DNA of 37,213 nt from Xylanibacillus composti (GTDB lineage: Bacteria; Bacillota; Bacilli; Paenibacillales; K13): assembly GCF_018403685.1 (NCBI RefSeq), contig NZ_BOVK01000045.1:1-37213 (forward strand). Direction: 5' to 3'. Below, in pieces: positions 18,505-27,344 of this stretch (positions are counted from its first letter, which is position 1; each line of letters opens with the position of its first letter). A model generated the notes under the pieces. The model made no database searches and was not told the origin of the DNA. It saw only the letters and a list, made by a program, of their open reading frames with translations. Made by a program: the position numbers and the translations under genes.

Positions 18505-19365
18505 TCATCGGGATAGAGCCGCTTGCCGCTGGCGGACTACCTCGTACATGATCACACCTGCCGCCACGGATGCATTCAGCGAATTGATGCGTCCGAACAT
18601 CGGCAGCTTGCCAAGCAGGTCGCAGCGTTCCCGGACAAGCCGGCCGATGCCCTTGTGCTCGTTGCCGATCACGATTGCGACCGGCATGGTCAGATCGAGC
18701 TCGCTCACCATCCCTTCGGCCTGCACATCGGTTCCGACGATCCAGACGCCGCGCCGCTTCAAATCGTCCATCGTCTGCGCCAGATTGGTTACCCGCGCTA
18801 CCGGCACAAATTCCACGGCGCCTGCGGATGTCCGCGACACCGTTGCGGTCAGTCCGACAGACCGGCGCTTCGGAATAATCACGCCGTGCGCCCCGGTGCA
18901 GTCGCAGCTGCGCAGGATCGATCCGAGATTGTGCGGATCTTCCAGCTCGTCCAGAATGATTAGAAAGGGGGGCTCTCCCTTCGCTTCCGCCGCTGCCAGC
19001 AGATCCTCGACCTCGGCATATTCAGCAGCGCTTGCCTGCGCCAGTACGCCTTGATGCGGCAAGCCTTCTGCCAGTTGGTCGAGCTTGCGCTTGTCCGCCG
19101 ACTGTACCGGGATGCCCGCTTCTTTGGCCAGCGCATGAAGCTGCTGTATAGACGAGCGCTGCATTGTGTCGGCCAGCCATATTTTATGTATCGGCCTTCC
19201 CGCTTTCAGCGCCTCCATGACGGCATGCCTGCCGGCGATGACTGCGCCGGCTTCCTCTGCATCCGTACCGGGAGCCGGGCCGCTCCTTACTCGCTCTTGC
19301 CGCTGCTTGCCGCTGCGGGCGCTGCCGAACTGTCGCTGCCCCTTGCTGTCTTTGTCTTTTCGCAT
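18505..19365 (-). CDS. rlmB: 23S rRNA 2'-O-methyltransferase, TrmH/SpoU family (RlmB)
   Basis: A SPOUT-class methyltransferase that 2'-O-methylates a 23S rRNA guanosine near the peptidyl transferase centre (RlmB in E. coli; the exact target here is inferred). The 286-residue protein has a basic, disordered N-terminal stretch of about 40 residues, then the L30e-like substrate-binding domain beginning VIAGRHAVMEALKAG. The knotted catalytic domain follows, with ELEDPHNLGSILRSCDCTGA, VAIVIGNEHKGIGRLV and the cofactor loop INSLNASVAAGVIMYEV. I chose the ATG at 19365, with GGAGGG eight bases upstream. That start lies inside mrnC, so the two genes overlap by 79 bases in different frames. Confidence 0.93.
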   Translation of the reverse strand: MRKDKDSKGQRQFGSARSGKQRQERVRSGPAPGTDAEEAGAVIAGRHAVMEALKAGRPIHKIWLADTMQRSSIQQLHALAKEAGIPVQSADKRKLDQLAEGLPHQGVLAQASAAEYAEVEDLLAAAEAKGEPPFLIILDELEDPHNLGSILRSCDCTGAHGVIIPKRRSVGLTATVSRTSAGAVEFVPVARVTNLAQTMDDLKRRGVWIVGTDVQAEGMVSELDLTMPVAIVIGNEHKGIGRLVRERCDLLGKLPMFGRINSLNASVAAGVIMYEVVRQRQAALSR

Positions 19366-19781
19366 ACCAGCTTCCCTCCTGCGTCCTTCGCCAAACTGAG
19401 CTCCATGATCTCCCTTAACCGTTCGTGCCGTTCCTTGTAATACAAATATCCGAGCAAGCATTCGAATGCCGTGCTTTGCCGATAATCAATCACATTCGCA
19501 TTTTTCGGGACTGTTCCCGATTTGGCGTTTCTGCCCCGCTTCACCACATCGCGTTCCTCATCGCTCAAGGCGGGCAGCATGACGCGCAGCGCCTCAGCCT
19601 GCGCCTTGGCCGATACATAGCGGCTCGCCTGCTTGTGCAAATAGTCCGGTCGATGATTTTTGCCTACGATCAGCTTCTGGCGAATGAATAAGTCGTACAC
19701 GGTATCGCCCAAATAAGCGAGCACAAGCGGGTTGATTTGTTCCGGCGGTTTGGCGGGCGGAATATAGAAACAATTTTCCAA
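19287..19781 (-). CDS. mrnC: Mini-ribonuclease III
   Basis: Mini-III is a dimeric RNase III-like enzyme without a double-stranded RNA-binding domain that matures 23S rRNA in Firmicutes. The 164-residue protein has the RNase III signature in LAYLGDTVYDLFIRQKL, with catalytic-type D26. The second acidic position is E107 in AFECLLGYLYY. The family core ends near residue 130, followed by a low-complexity Ala/Ser-rich tail of about 30 residues that coincides with the start of rlmB. The start is TTG, five bases after AGGAGGAG; the cysS stop codon TAG abuts that site. Confidence 0.93.
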   Translation of the reverse strand: MENCFYIPPAKPPEQINPLVLAYLGDTVYDLFIRQKLIVGKNHRPDYLHKQASRYVSAKAQAEALRVMLPALSDEERDVVKRGRNAKSGTVPKNANVIDYRQSTAFECLLGYLYYKERHERLREIMELSLAKDAGGKLVCEKTKTARGSDSSAAPAAASSGKSE

Positions 19782-19792
19782 GTGGTCTCCTC

Positions 19793-21193
19793 CTACTTGC
19801 GGCGCCAGCGGATGCCCTGCGGGGTATCCTCCAGCAAAATCCCTTGCGCGGCAAGCTCGTCGCGTATTTCATCCGCGCGCGCCCAGTTTTTGGCCTTGCG
19901 GGCTTCGACTCGTTCCTGAATCAGCGCTTCTACCTGTTCGTCCAACAGCGTTTGTTCCTCTTCGCGTAGTATGCCCAATACCGCATCCATTTCGCTCAGA
20001 ATGGCTTCCGCTCTCTGCAGAACAGCCAAATTGGTTTGCGGACGCTCCATGTACACATTCAGTTCGCTGACCAGGTCGAACACCGCCGTAATCGCATCCG
20101 GCGTATTGAAATCATCCTGCATTTTTGCATGGAATCGGTTCAATGTTTCCTCGAGCTTCTCGAGTACCGCTGCGCTGTCCTCATCAGAGAGGGCAACCGC
20201 AGCGTTCATGCGGTGCCGCAGATTGTCCGCCGCGTTTTGTATCCGATTCAAGCTTTGCTCGGCCTGCTTCAATGCGTCATCGCTGAAGGAGAGCGGACTG
20301 CGATAGTGAGTCGACAGCATGAACATCCGAACCGCTTGCGGCTTGATCCTCTCCAGAATGTCATGAACGAGGACCCCGTTATGCAGCGACTTGGACATCT
20401 TTTCGTTGTTGATCTGGATATAGCCGTTATGCATCCAGTAGCGTGCCAGCGGCTTGCCGGTATATGCCTCGGATTGTGCAATCTCGCATTCGTGATGCGG
20501 AAACTGCAAATCAAGTCCGCCGCCATGAATGTCGATCGTATCGCCGAGCAGCTTGTGGGCCATTGCCGAACACTCGATATGCCAGCCTGGACGGCCTTGT
20601 CCCCAAGGGCTTTCCCAATAGATTTCGCCCGGCTTGGCTTTCTTCCACAGGACGAAATCCTGGGCATGCTCCTTGCGTTCATCCACCTCAATCCGCTTGC
20701 CGAACTGCAGCTCCTCAAGCTTCTGATGCGAGAGCTTGCCATACTCGTCAAATTTGCTCGTACGGTAAAAGACGTCTCCACCGTTTTCGTAAGCATAGCC
20801 CTCTTCTTCCAATCGCCGGATGAAATCGATAATCTCGGGTATCGTTTCCGTCACACGCGGATGAATCGCCGGAGCGACCCCCAGCTTGCGCACATCCTCG
20901 TTAAACGCCTGGATGAATTGCTCCGCCACTTCCGGCACGGTCTTTCCCATTTCTTCCGCCTTGCGAATAAGCTTGTCATCCACATCCGTGTAGTTCATGA
21001 CATAGCGGACCTCATAGCCCAATACGGTCAAGTAGCGGCGCACAGTGTCAAAAAATATGACCGGACGCGCATTTCCGATATGAATGTAGCCGTACACGGT
21101 CGGCCCGCAGACGTACATCGCAACCTTGCCCGCGGCCAGCGGCTCAAATTTTTCCTTTCGGCGGCTCATCGAGTTGTATATGTGCAGCGTCAT
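19793..21193 (-). CDS. cysS: Cysteinyl-tRNA synthetase
   Basis: A class I aminoacyl-tRNA synthetase that charges tRNA-Cys. The 466-residue protein contains the zinc-ligand C29 in YVCGPTVYGY, the HIGN form of the HIGH motif (residues 38-41), further zinc ligands around HIECSAMA and FPHHECEIAQSEA, and KMSKSLHNG for ATP binding. A C-terminal helical anticodon-binding region ends RWRRK. The ATG at 21193 is one base after the cysE stop, with GGAGGA ten bases before it; an ATG six codons upstream lies in that ribosome binding site. It is co-transcribed with cysE under the T-box leader. Confidence 0.97.
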   Translation of the reverse strand: MTLHIYNSMSRRKEKFEPLAAGKVAMYVCGPTVYGYIHIGNARPVIFFDTVRRYLTVLGYEVRYVMNYTDVDDKLIRKAEEMGKTVPEVAEQFIQAFNEDVRKLGVAPAIHPRVTETIPEIIDFIRRLEEEGYAYENGGDVFYRTSKFDEYGKLSHQKLEELQFGKRIEVDERKEHAQDFVLWKKAKPGEIYWESPWGQGRPGWHIECSAMAHKLLGDTIDIHGGGLDLQFPHHECEIAQSEAYTGKPLARYWMHNGYIQINNEKMSKSLHNGVLVHDILERIKPQAVRMFMLSTHYRSPLSFSDDALKQAEQSLNRIQNAADNLRHRMNAAVALSDEDSAAVLEKLEETLNRFHAKMQDDFNTPDAITAVFDLVSELNVYMERPQTNLAVLQRAEAILSEMDAVLGILREEEQTLLDEQVEALIQERVEARKAKNWARADEIRDELAAQGILLEDTPQGIRWRRK

Positions 21194-21194
21194 G

Positions 21195-21875
21195 TTAGAC
21201 TGATCCTCCATCCTTCACTTTTTCCTTCAGCAATTTGTCTTTCTCTGCAGCCAATCCCTGCAGCTCCGCTTTCAGCATGTCAATTTGCCGCTGGAGCTGG
21301 CTGCAAATGTCGATTACCGGGTCTGGCAAGTTGCCGTGATCCAGCTTGTCGACGCGCTTGCCGTTCACCTTTACAATCCGTCCCGGGTTGCCCACTACGG
21401 TGCTGTGCGGGGGCACCTCCTTCAGCACGACAGCGTTGGAGCCGATTCGCGCATAATCGCCTACCGTGAACGAGCCAAGCACCTTCGCACCTGATCCGAC
21501 CACCACGTTGTTTCCAATAGTAGGGTGACGCTTCCCCTTCTCCTTCCCGGTGCCGCCAAGCGTTACCCCCTGGTACAGGACCACATCGTCGCCGATTTCG
21601 CATGTCTCGCCAATGACCACGCCCATTCCGTGATCGATGAAGAACCGTCTGCCGATGCGCGCCCCCGGGTGTATCTCGATCCCGGTAAAGAATCGACTGA
21701 TTTGCGACACCAGTCTCGCAATCCCGAACCTCCGCTTGCGATAGAACCAATGCGCTACACGATGGGCCCATAGTGCATGCAAGCCCGAATACGTAAATAA
21801 CACCTCCGGAATGCTCCGCGCCGCCGGATCGTTCTCGAATACGGTGCGGATGTCTTCACGCATGCCTTGCAACAC
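21195..21875 (-). CDS. cysE: Serine O-acetyltransferase
   Basis: CysE makes O-acetylserine from serine and acetyl-CoA, the first step of cysteine synthesis. The 226-residue protein has an N-terminal helical part ([19 protein letters not shown] in pieces) and then a left-handed beta-helix of hexapeptide repeats, with [19 protein letters not shown] and [20 protein letters not shown]. The catalytic-type histidines in DHG and KRHP are intact. The C-terminus is a charged coiled-coil-like helix ([16 protein letters not shown]). The start is GTG, seven bases after AAGGAGGG; an in-frame TTG follows directly. It is the first gene behind the T-box. Confidence 0.96.
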   Translation of the reverse strand: MLQGMREDIRTVFENDPAARSIPEVLFTYSGLHALWAHRVAHWFYRKRRFGIARLVSQISRFFTGIEIHPGARIGRRFFIDHGMGVVIGETCEIGDDVVLYQGVTLGGTGKEKGKRHPTIGNNVVVGSGAKVLGSFTVGDYARIGSNAVVLKEVPPHSTVVGNPGRIVKVNGKRVDKLDHGNLPDPVIDICSQLQRQIDMLKAELQGLAAEKDKLLKEKVKDGGSV

Positions 21876-21933
21876 GGCTTCTCCCTCCTTCTCCTCTTCC
21901 AGCTCCGCTTCTTTTATCTATTCTTCTCTATTG

Positions 21934-22228
21934 TTAAAAAACGCCCCGGCAGCCTAAGCTGCAGAGGCGTTGATACGCGGTTCCACTCTGCTTGAATCTG
22001 GAACTGCCGATGCGGCAGCTGACGATTCATCTCCTGCGGCCTGTAACGGGGCCAACCGGCATAACCTACGGGCTCAAGCATACACGAATGCAAGCGGCTT
22101 CGGCCATGCGGCTCCCAGGTGCACTTCGGCCTGTTCGGGGATAGGCGGCTTCCAGCCGGCATCTCATCCGTCCGCCCTCTCTGGCATCCCCGTTCGCAGC
22201 CCTACTTTCCTGTTCCGCGCCTTTTCTA
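21934..22228 (-). promoter_or_regulatory. T-box riboswitch leader, probably cysteine-specific, ahead of cysE-cysS
   Basis: The T-box sequence AGAGTGGAACCGCG is visible near the 3' end on the minus strand, core at 21985-21976. GCAGAG (21991-21986) and CTCTGC (21966-21961) form the antiterminator stem. The competing terminator AACGCC/GGGGCGTT is followed by TTTTTT (to 21934). Stem I features include AAAGTAGG (AGTA box) and the apical GGATGAGATGCC with a distal loop. The likely specifier codon is TGC at 22123-22121, within GAAGTGCACC, meaning cysteine. Uncharged tRNA-Cys would favour read-through into cysE, cysS and the RNA-processing genes behind them. Confidence 0.9.
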
Positions 22229-22233
22229 GTTTT

Positions 22234-22262
22234 ATCATAGCCCAATTCCGTACAGATGGCAA
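22234..22262 (-). promoter_or_regulatory. Sigma-A promoter for the T-box-cysE-cysS unit
   Basis: TTGCCA (22262-22257), a 17-base spacer and TATGAT (22239-22234) lie 50 bases after the gltX stop codon. A GC-rich inverted repeat GCGGCG/CGCCGC follows the gltX stop but lacks a uridine run, so read-through from gltX is possible. Confidence 0.8.
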
Positions 22263-22312
22263 TGCAGTTCTGCTCTAGCGGCGCAGCATGAACGAACGCC
22301 TGCCGCCGCGCT

Positions 22313-23776
22313 TTACCGCCATGCCGCCAGACGCTTGATCAGCTTCTCCTTGCCCAGCAAGTACAGCGAGCGGTTCAAGTCCGGTCCATGGGTTTGTCCG
22401 GTCAGCGCTGCGCGGATCGGCATAAACAACTGCTTGCCCTTGCAGCCTGTATCCTTCTGCACTTGCTTGATGGAAGCCTGTATTGCTTCGACTGTAAAGC
22501 ACTCCAATTCCTCCAGCACTTCCCCGAAGCGCTTCAGCACAGCCGGCACCTGCTCCTCGGCGAGCACAGCCTTCGCTTCTTCCTCCAGCTCAAGCTCATC
22601 GTTGAAGAACAAGTCCGACAGCGGCACAATATCCGATGCCGCGACCATTTTCTCCTGCTGCAGCGCAACCAGCTCTTCTACCCAAGCCCGCTGTTCCTCG
22701 CTCAACGCCTCGGGAAGCCGACCTGCTTTCTGCAGATGCGGCAGCGCAAGCTCTACGACACGTGACAGCTCCGCCTTTTTCATATAATAGTTGTTCATCC
22801 AAGCCAGTTTGTTCGTATCGAATACAGCCGGACTTTTGGAAAGGCGGTTTTCATCGAAGATGGCTACGAATTGCTCGCGGTCGAAGATTTCCTCCTCGCC
22901 TTCCGGGGACCAGCCAAGCAGCGCGATAAAGTTGAACAGCGCCTCCGGCAAGTAGCCCAGATCATGATACTGCTCGATAAATTGAATGATCGACTCGTCC
23001 CGCTTGCTGAGCTTCTTCTTCTGTTCGTTGACGATCAACGTCATATGGCCGAACGTCGGAGGCGTCCAGCCGAGCGCTTCATAAATCATCATCTGTCGAG
23101 GCGTGTTGGAAATATGGTCGTCCCCTCTGAGCACATGGGAAATCTCCATCAAGCGATCGTCCACGACAACAGCGAAATTGTAAGTGGGAATACCGTCCTT
23201 CTTCACGATGACGAAGTCGCCGCTGGTTTCCGCTTCAAAGGAAACCTCGCCTTTGACCATATCTTGAAACGTGTAAACGCGTCCTTTCGGCACTTGGAAC
23301 CGTACGCTCGGCACGCGCCCTTCTTCCACATAGGCTTGCTCCTGCTCCGGGGTCAGCGAACGGCATTTGCCGGAGTACATCGGGTTTTCTCCCCTCGCCA
23401 TTTGCTCTTCGCGCTCGCGTTCCAACTCCTCTTCCGTACAGTAGCATTTATAAGCCTTTCCTTCTTCGAGCAGCTGCCGCCAATACTTCTCGTACAGCGC
23501 CAGCCTCTCTGTCTGGCGATAAGGACCATACTCCCCGCCGATGTCTACGCTCTCGTCCCAATCCATACCTAGCCACTTCAGGAACCGGAGCTGGTTTTGC
23601 TCGCCGCCTTCTACATTGCGTTTCGTATCGGTATCCTCTATGCGAATAATGAATGCGCCGCCCTTGCTGCGCGCAAACAAATAGTTGAACAAAGCCGTCC
23701 GGGCATTGCCGATATGCAAGTGACCGGTCGGGCTGGGCGCATATCGTACACGCACCGCGCCTGCTGCTTCTGCCAT
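22313..23776 (-). CDS. gltX: Glutamyl-tRNA synthetase
   Basis: A class I synthetase. In Bacillales it is usually non-discriminating, charging both tRNA-Glu and tRNA-Gln, with Glu-tRNA-Gln then amidated by GatCAB; that property is inferred from family knowledge. The 487-residue protein starts [18 protein letters not shown] and has the HIGH-type motif HLHIGN (residues 19-24) and KLSKRDES as the second signature. Cysteines in [10 protein letters not shown] and KCRSLT may form the zinc-like insertion. I chose the ATG at 23776, giving the family N-terminus; a TTG nine codons upstream is possible but less likely. It lies 39 bases after ispF, in one unit with ispD-ispF. Confidence 0.96.
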   Translation of the reverse strand: MAEAAGAVRVRYAPSPTGHLHIGNARTALFNYLFARSKGGAFIIRIEDTDTKRNVEGGEQNQLRFLKWLGMDWDESVDIGGEYGPYRQTERLALYEKYWRQLLEEGKAYKCYCTEEELEREREEQMARGENPMYSGKCRSLTPEQEQAYVEEGRVPSVRFQVPKGRVYTFQDMVKGEVSFEAETSGDFVIVKKDGIPTYNFAVVVDDRLMEISHVLRGDDHISNTPRQMMIYEALGWTPPTFGHMTLIVNEQKKKLSKRDESIIQFIEQYHDLGYLPEALFNFIALLGWSPEGEEEIFDREQFVAIFDENRLSKSPAVFDTNKLAWMNNYYMKKAELSRVVELALPHLQKAGRLPEALSEEQRAWVEELVALQQEKMVAASDIVPLSDLFFNDELELEEEAKAVLAEEQVPAVLKRFGEVLEELECFTVEAIQASIKQVQKDTGCKGKQLFMPIRAALTGQTHGPDLNRSLYLLGKEKLIKRLAAWR

Positions 23777-23815
23777 TACACGTCTACCTTCCTTCTCCAT
23801 CAAATTATGGGCACA

Positions 23816-24298
23816 TCATAGCATATTTTTTTGCAGACAGACAACGGCCTGGGCCGCTATTCCTTCCTCTCGGCCGACAAACCCGAGCCATTCGGTGGTC
23901 GTTGCCTTCACGTTGACGCAATCTATTTCCGCCTCCAGCGCATCTGCTATGATCTCGCGCATCTGCGGAATATGGGGTCCCATTTTCGGCTGCTGCGCAA
24001 TGATGGTCGCATCCACATTGCCGAGCCGATAGCCCCGCTCCTTAGCCAACACCCATACCTGTTTCAGCAGCTTTAAGCTGTCAGCGTCTTTATAGGCCTT
24101 GTCCGTGTCAGGGAAATGCTTGCCGATATCCCCAAGCGCGAGCGCGCCGAGCACCGCATCGGTAATCGCATGCAGCAGCACGTCTGCATCTGAATGGCCG
24201 AGCAAGCCTTTCTCGTGGGGAATGGCGACGCCGCCGATGATGCAAGCGCGGCCCTCCGTCAATTGATGGACATCAAACCCTTGTCCGATCCGAATCAT
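23816..24298 (-). CDS. ispF: 2-C-methyl-D-erythritol 2,4-cyclodiphosphate synthase
   Basis: IspF closes the MEP-pathway intermediate to the cyclodiphosphate on the way to isoprenoid precursors. The 160-residue protein has the metal ligands in GFDVHQL (D9, H11) and [11 protein letters not shown] (H43), and the [14 protein letters not shown]-type segment as [16 protein letters not shown]. The [16 protein letters not shown] active-site loop is intact. The ATG overlaps the ispD stop as ATGA, a four-base overlap, with AAAGGAG upstream. It is followed by gltX. Confidence 0.97.
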   Translation of the reverse strand: MIRIGQGFDVHQLTEGRACIIGGVAIPHEKGLLGHSDADVLLHAITDAVLGALALGDIGKHFPDTDKAYKDADSLKLLKQVWVLAKERGYRLGNVDATIIAQQPKMGPHIPQMREIIADALEAEIDCVNVKATTTEWLGFVGREEGIAAQAVVCLQKNML

Positions 24299-25056
24299 CC
24301 GTCTGTCTCCTTTCTTTGCCGGGCAGTTTCCGCCGCGCCATTTTCTTCGACACGAATTTCCGAGTCGCGCTCAGCGTAACGCCTGATATGCTCCTCAGCC
24401 CAATGCCAGTCATCAGGCGTAGTCAGCTTGATATTCGAATAGCTGCCTTCCACAATGTGGACCTGCTTGCCCGCACGCTCCATCAGCATCGCATCGTCCG
24501 TGCCGACAAATCCTTCACGTGCCGCATGCTCATGAGCCTCACGCAGCTCGACGGTGCGGAACGCCTGCGGTGTTTGTACCGCCCACAGCGTATCGCGATT
24601 CGGCGTATGCGTAATAACCCCCGCTTCGTCAGCGACTTTGATCGTATCCTTCACCCGAACAGCGAGTACTGCCGCCGCCTGCCTCTCCTGCGCAGCGGAC
24701 AAGCAGCGTTCGATTTGCGCAGGCTCGATGAACGGTCGCGCTGCATCGTGCACCAGCACCCAATCACTATCCACCGCCTGCAGCCCGGCATAGACCGAAT
24801 GCTGGCGCTCCTTGCCGCCGGCCACCACGATAATGGGTGTCTTCAAGCGGCAGCCCGCTGCCAACTTGCATACGCGCTCTCTGTCTTCCTCGCCGGTTAC
24901 CACCACAATCCGCTCAAACCGCCCTGTTCGTTCGAATGCCTCCAGCGCATACACCAGCACCGGCTTTCCAGCCAGCGGTAAAAACTGCTTGCTCTCCGTA
25001 GTTCCCATTCGCTTGCCGCGGCCAGCCGCTACAATGATTGCCCCCGCTGTTTCCAT
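24295..25056 (-). CDS. ispD: 2-C-methyl-D-erythritol 4-phosphate cytidylyltransferase
   Basis: IspD attaches CMP to methylerythritol phosphate in the MEP pathway. The 253-residue protein begins with the nucleotide-binding loop [14 protein letters not shown] (residues 5-18) and keeps [25 protein letters not shown] and TPQAFR. The last 20 or so residues after the usual end (about 230) are a charged extension rich in Glu and Arg, ending KETDG; this tail contains the ribosome binding site and overlaps the start of ispF. The ATG at 25056 has only a loosely placed purine-rich site. The promoter with an extended -10 is about 50 bases upstream. Confidence 0.96.
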   Translation of the reverse strand: METAGAIIVAAGRGKRMGTTESKQFLPLAGKPVLVYALEAFERTGRFERIVVVTGEEDRERVCKLAAGCRLKTPIIVVAGGKERQHSVYAGLQAVDSDWVLVHDAARPFIEPAQIERCLSAAQERQAAAVLAVRVKDTIKVADEAGVITHTPNRDTLWAVQTPQAFRTVELREAHEHAAREGFVGTDDAMLMERAGKQVHIVEGSYSNIKLTTPDDWHWAEEHIRRYAERDSEIRVEENGAAETARQRKETDG

Positions 25057-25104
25057 GTTCGCCTGCTTTCCTTCCTTTGCCTTATGTACGAATCATCTTC
25101 CGCT

Positions 25105-25132
25105 ATTATAGCATAAGCGTGCCAAAGCAAAA
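25105..25132 (-). promoter_or_regulatory. Extended -10 promoter for ispD-ispF-gltX
   Basis: A perfect TATAAT (25110-25105) carries the TGn extension (TGC, 25113-25111). A weak -35 TTTTGC lies 16 bases upstream and coincides with the T-run of the preceding terminator. Confidence 0.65.
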
Positions 25133-25154
25133 GCCCGGCCTCCTTGCCCGGGCA
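25125..25154 (-). terminator. Second of two tandem terminators after yacL
   Basis: GCCCGG (25153-25148) pairs with CCGGGC (25138-25133) and is followed by TTTTGCTTT on the minus strand. It repeats the stem sequence of the first terminator 10 bases earlier. Confidence 0.6.
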
Positions 25155-25156
25155 CG

Positions 25157-25189
25157 CCAAAGAAGCCCGGTGCTTTCCAGCCCGGACTT
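25157..25189 (-). terminator. First of two tandem terminators after yacL
   Basis: AAGTCCGG (25189-25182) pairs with CCGGGCTT (25170-25163), with one G-T pair, followed by CTTTGG. It begins 25 bases after the yacL stop. The uridine run is poor, and the second hairpin behind it may add efficiency. Confidence 0.6.
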
Positions 25190-25213
25190 CCTCATGCTTT
25201 GATTGCGTAAGAG

Positions 25214-26284
25214 TTACAGCGCCCTTTCAATCAGCTTCGGCTTGGCAAAAATCATTCTGCCGGCTGAGGTCTGAAGCACGCTTGTAACGAGCACCTCTAT
25301 CGTGCTTCCGATATATTCGCGGCCGTTCTCGACAACGATCATCGTGCCGTCATCCAGATAGGCCACCCCTTGCCCATGTTCCTTGCCGTCCTTGATGACG
25401 CTGACGACAATTTCCTCCCCGGGCAGCACGACAGGCTTCACCGCATTGGCCAGATCGTTGATGTTAAGCACGGCTACACCTTGCAGCTCACATACTTTAT
25501 TCAGATTGTAATCATTCGTGACGACCTTGCCCTGAAGCACCTTGGCCAGCTTGACCAGCTTGCTGTCCACCTCGGAAATTTCCTCAAAGTCCCCTTCATA
25601 GATGAGAACCCGCACATCTAGCTCTTTTTGGATTTTGTTGAGGATGTCCAGTCCCCGCCTGCCGCGATTGCGCTTGAGCAGATCGGATGAATCGGCGATA
25701 TGCTGAAGCTCCTCCAGCACAAATTCAGGAATGACCAGCGTGCCTTCTACGAATCCCGTCTTGCAAATATCTGCGATGCGTCCATCAATAATGACACTTG
25801 TATCCAAAATTTTATGCTCCGGGATCCCCTTGTACTCGCCGTCCTTTCCCTTATTGATCCTCAGCCCTGCCATGAGCGCCGCCCATTCCTCCCGACGGCT
25901 ATAGCCAATGCGCGCACCTACTGCGCAGCATCCGGAAAGCACCAAAGCGGACAAGACGGAACCCATGATCGGAAGAGGCATCAACAGCTGCATAACCAAA
26001 GCACCGGGCACCAGCCCGATGAGCGCCCCGATCGACAGGGCTAACAGCTCCGAGCCCGGCACATTCTCCAGCTTGATCTCCATGCGGTTCCATAGCGACA
26101 ACAGAGCTTGTCCGCCCCAGATACCAATAATCAATAAGAGCACGGCACCAACTCCGGCCAGCCAATAGGCTCCGCCAGCCAAGCGTTCTGTCCATTCCGG
26201 CTGCATGCGGGACAATTGCCAACCGCCATAAGCGCCGATTGCCAAGCAACTTCCATGATATATGCGTTTCCACATGGGGCACAT
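25214..26284 (-). CDS. yacL: Membrane-anchored PIN/TRAM domain protein YacL
   Basis: Predicted membrane-bound PIN-domain ribonuclease with a TRAM RNA-binding domain; its substrate is not established to my knowledge. The 356-residue protein has hydrophobic helices at about 11-25, 39-58, 80-101 and 105-125. The PIN domain follows with acidic residues D161 ([12 protein letters not shown]), E191, D240 and D258 ([10 protein letters not shown]), and a TRAM domain occupies about 286-345. The start is uncertain: ATG at 26284 is three bases after AAGGAGG, while the in-frame ATG at 26275 is twelve bases after it. It is the only gene of its unit, with tandem terminators behind and a divergent plus-strand gene upstream. 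Confidence 0.92.
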   Translation of the reverse strand: MCPMWKRIYHGSCLAIGAYGGWQLSRMQPEWTERLAGGAYWLAGVGAVLLLIIGIWGGQALLSLWNRMEIKLENVPGSELLALSIGALIGLVPGALVMQLLMPLPIMGSVLSALVLSGCCAVGARIGYSRREEWAALMAGLRINKGKDGEYKGIPEHKILDTSVIIDGRIADICKTGFVEGTLVIPEFVLEELQHIADSSDLLKRNRGRRGLDILNKIQKELDVRVLIYEGDFEEISEVDSKLVKLAKVLQGKVVTNDYNLNKVCELQGVAVLNINDLANAVKPVVLPGEEIVVSVIKDGKEHGQGVAYLDDGTMIVVENGREYIGSTIEVLVTSVLQTSAGRMIFAKPKLIERAL

Positions 26285-26355
26285 CCACCTCCTTGCAATC
26301 TTTTCCTTAACAGTATGACCAATTGGCCGGAAGATAATCTTGCTGCAGGAAAGTT

Positions 26356-26384
26356 TTGAAATCAGTTTGGGCTTCCGCTATAAT
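26356..26384 (+). promoter_or_regulatory. Strong sigma-A promoter for the plus-strand 131-aa gene
   Basis: TTGAAA (26356-26361), a 17-base spacer and a perfect TATAAT (26379-26384) lie 53 bases before the ATG at 26438. This is among the best promoters in the window. Confidence 0.85.
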
Positions 26385-26437
26385 GAACACATCAGGTTTT
26401 GTAATTTAACGGAACCCCAACCCGGTGAGGTGAGAAG

Positions 26438-26833
26438 ATGAGCACGATTCAGTTAAGCGATTTTCAAAAACAAGTGTCCGAATTATTGCTCCGTCACCGC
26501 AGTCTCTTGGACGTCTTGTCCAAATACGATCAATCGAATGCTTCCGTCCATCGCTCTATCGTCAAGGCCATTACAGAATGCGGCTGCGTTGAGGTAAACG
26601 GCAAGAAACAACAGTTCGCGCCGGAAATGACGCTCGAAGAAGCCAAGAATACCTTGGAGACACATATGTCGGGCCAGCTGTGCGATACGTGCCTTGATGC
26701 AGTGAGCGCGGAATTCGGAAAAAATCTATTTTACATGTCCTCGTTGTGCAATTTGCTGAATATTAAGCTGGAAGATGTTATTGATCGCGAAATGAAGAAG
26801 TGTTCCACGCTGGGATTGTTCAATCTTTCTTGA
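26438..26833 (+). CDS. Conserved-looking 131-aa cysteine-containing protein, unknown function
   Basis: The function is unknown to me. The sequence looks like a small cytosolic protein that I recall in Bacillales genomes, often under a domain-of-unknown-function label (possibly DUF1573); I am not sure of that label. It is mostly helical, with a CxC pair in TECGCVEV (C48, C50), a CxxC pair in LCDTCLD (C82, C85) and single cysteines at 104 and 122. This could be a metal or redox site. It has no signal peptide or membrane segment. GAGGTGAGAAG precedes the ATG. It is the only gene on the plus strand, flanked by its own promoter and terminator, so it is expressed alone. Confidence 0.88.
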   Translation: MSTIQLSDFQKQVSELLLRHRSLLDVLSKYDQSNASVHRSIVKAITECGCVEVNGKKQQFAPEMTLEEAKNTLETHMSGQLCDTCLDAVSAEFGKNLFYMSSLCNLLNIKLEDVIDREMKKCSTLGLFNLS

Positions 26834-26868
26834 TGAATGACCTCCTTGGCAGGAACCGCAGAATCGGG

Positions 26869-26901
26869 CTGCTTGCGCTCTGGGCGCAGGCAGTTTTTTT
26901 T
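26869..26901 (+). terminator. Rho-independent terminator of the plus-strand gene
   Basis: CTGCTTGCGC and GCGCAGGCAG form a 10-bp stem (one G-T pair) with a five-base loop, followed by eight T. It starts 35 bases after the stop codon. Confidence 0.92.
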
Positions 26902-27344
26902 ATGAGGGGGATGGGATTCATCCTATCGTGGAGCGCGGCAGCTAAATCGGGAGGAGTGGCTGTAACGGCCAACTAGCGGATTGTATGACAAGAAAGCGCA
27001 TGCTTGAAAGGGCTTTTTAAATAGAGGGAATCAAGGGTCTTAACTTGCACGCATCCCCATTTGCCAAATCGTTAACGGGAAAAACCGGACTTATCGGGTC
27101 ACTATCACTTTTGCCATGCATATTCCCCACATATTAAGACCATATACACCCGTTACATCGTCCATTTGCCGATTTTGTGTTGAGATAAGGACATGAATTT
27201 CCTTTATCGGCGTGCTCTGGCAACCACAAGCATTTGCGGCCACAACTGCTCATGCAGGAATTGCTTCCGCTCTACCTGTTTGTCCTCTAACAAAGAAAAA
27301 GCTGGCCCGAGTCTTTTTCAAGACTTTTGGGACAACTTCTTTGC
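26902..27344. other. 443-base gap between the plus-strand gene and pssA
   Basis: No gene is supported here. A plus-strand frame at 27193-27504 has a weak AAGGA site but runs into pssA on the opposite strand and shows an odd Cys/Ser-rich composition, so I reject it. The gap holds short inverted repeats (AGTCTT/AAGACT near 27313-27332) that could end pssA transcription, but without a clean uridine run. The bases CCATTTGCC occur twice, about 105 bases apart. Confidence 0.5.

Noticed and set aside
22275-22312. GC-rich inverted repeat after gltX as a terminator
   Set aside because: The stem GCGGCG/CGCCGC is real, but no uridine run follows, and the T-box promoter begins right after it.
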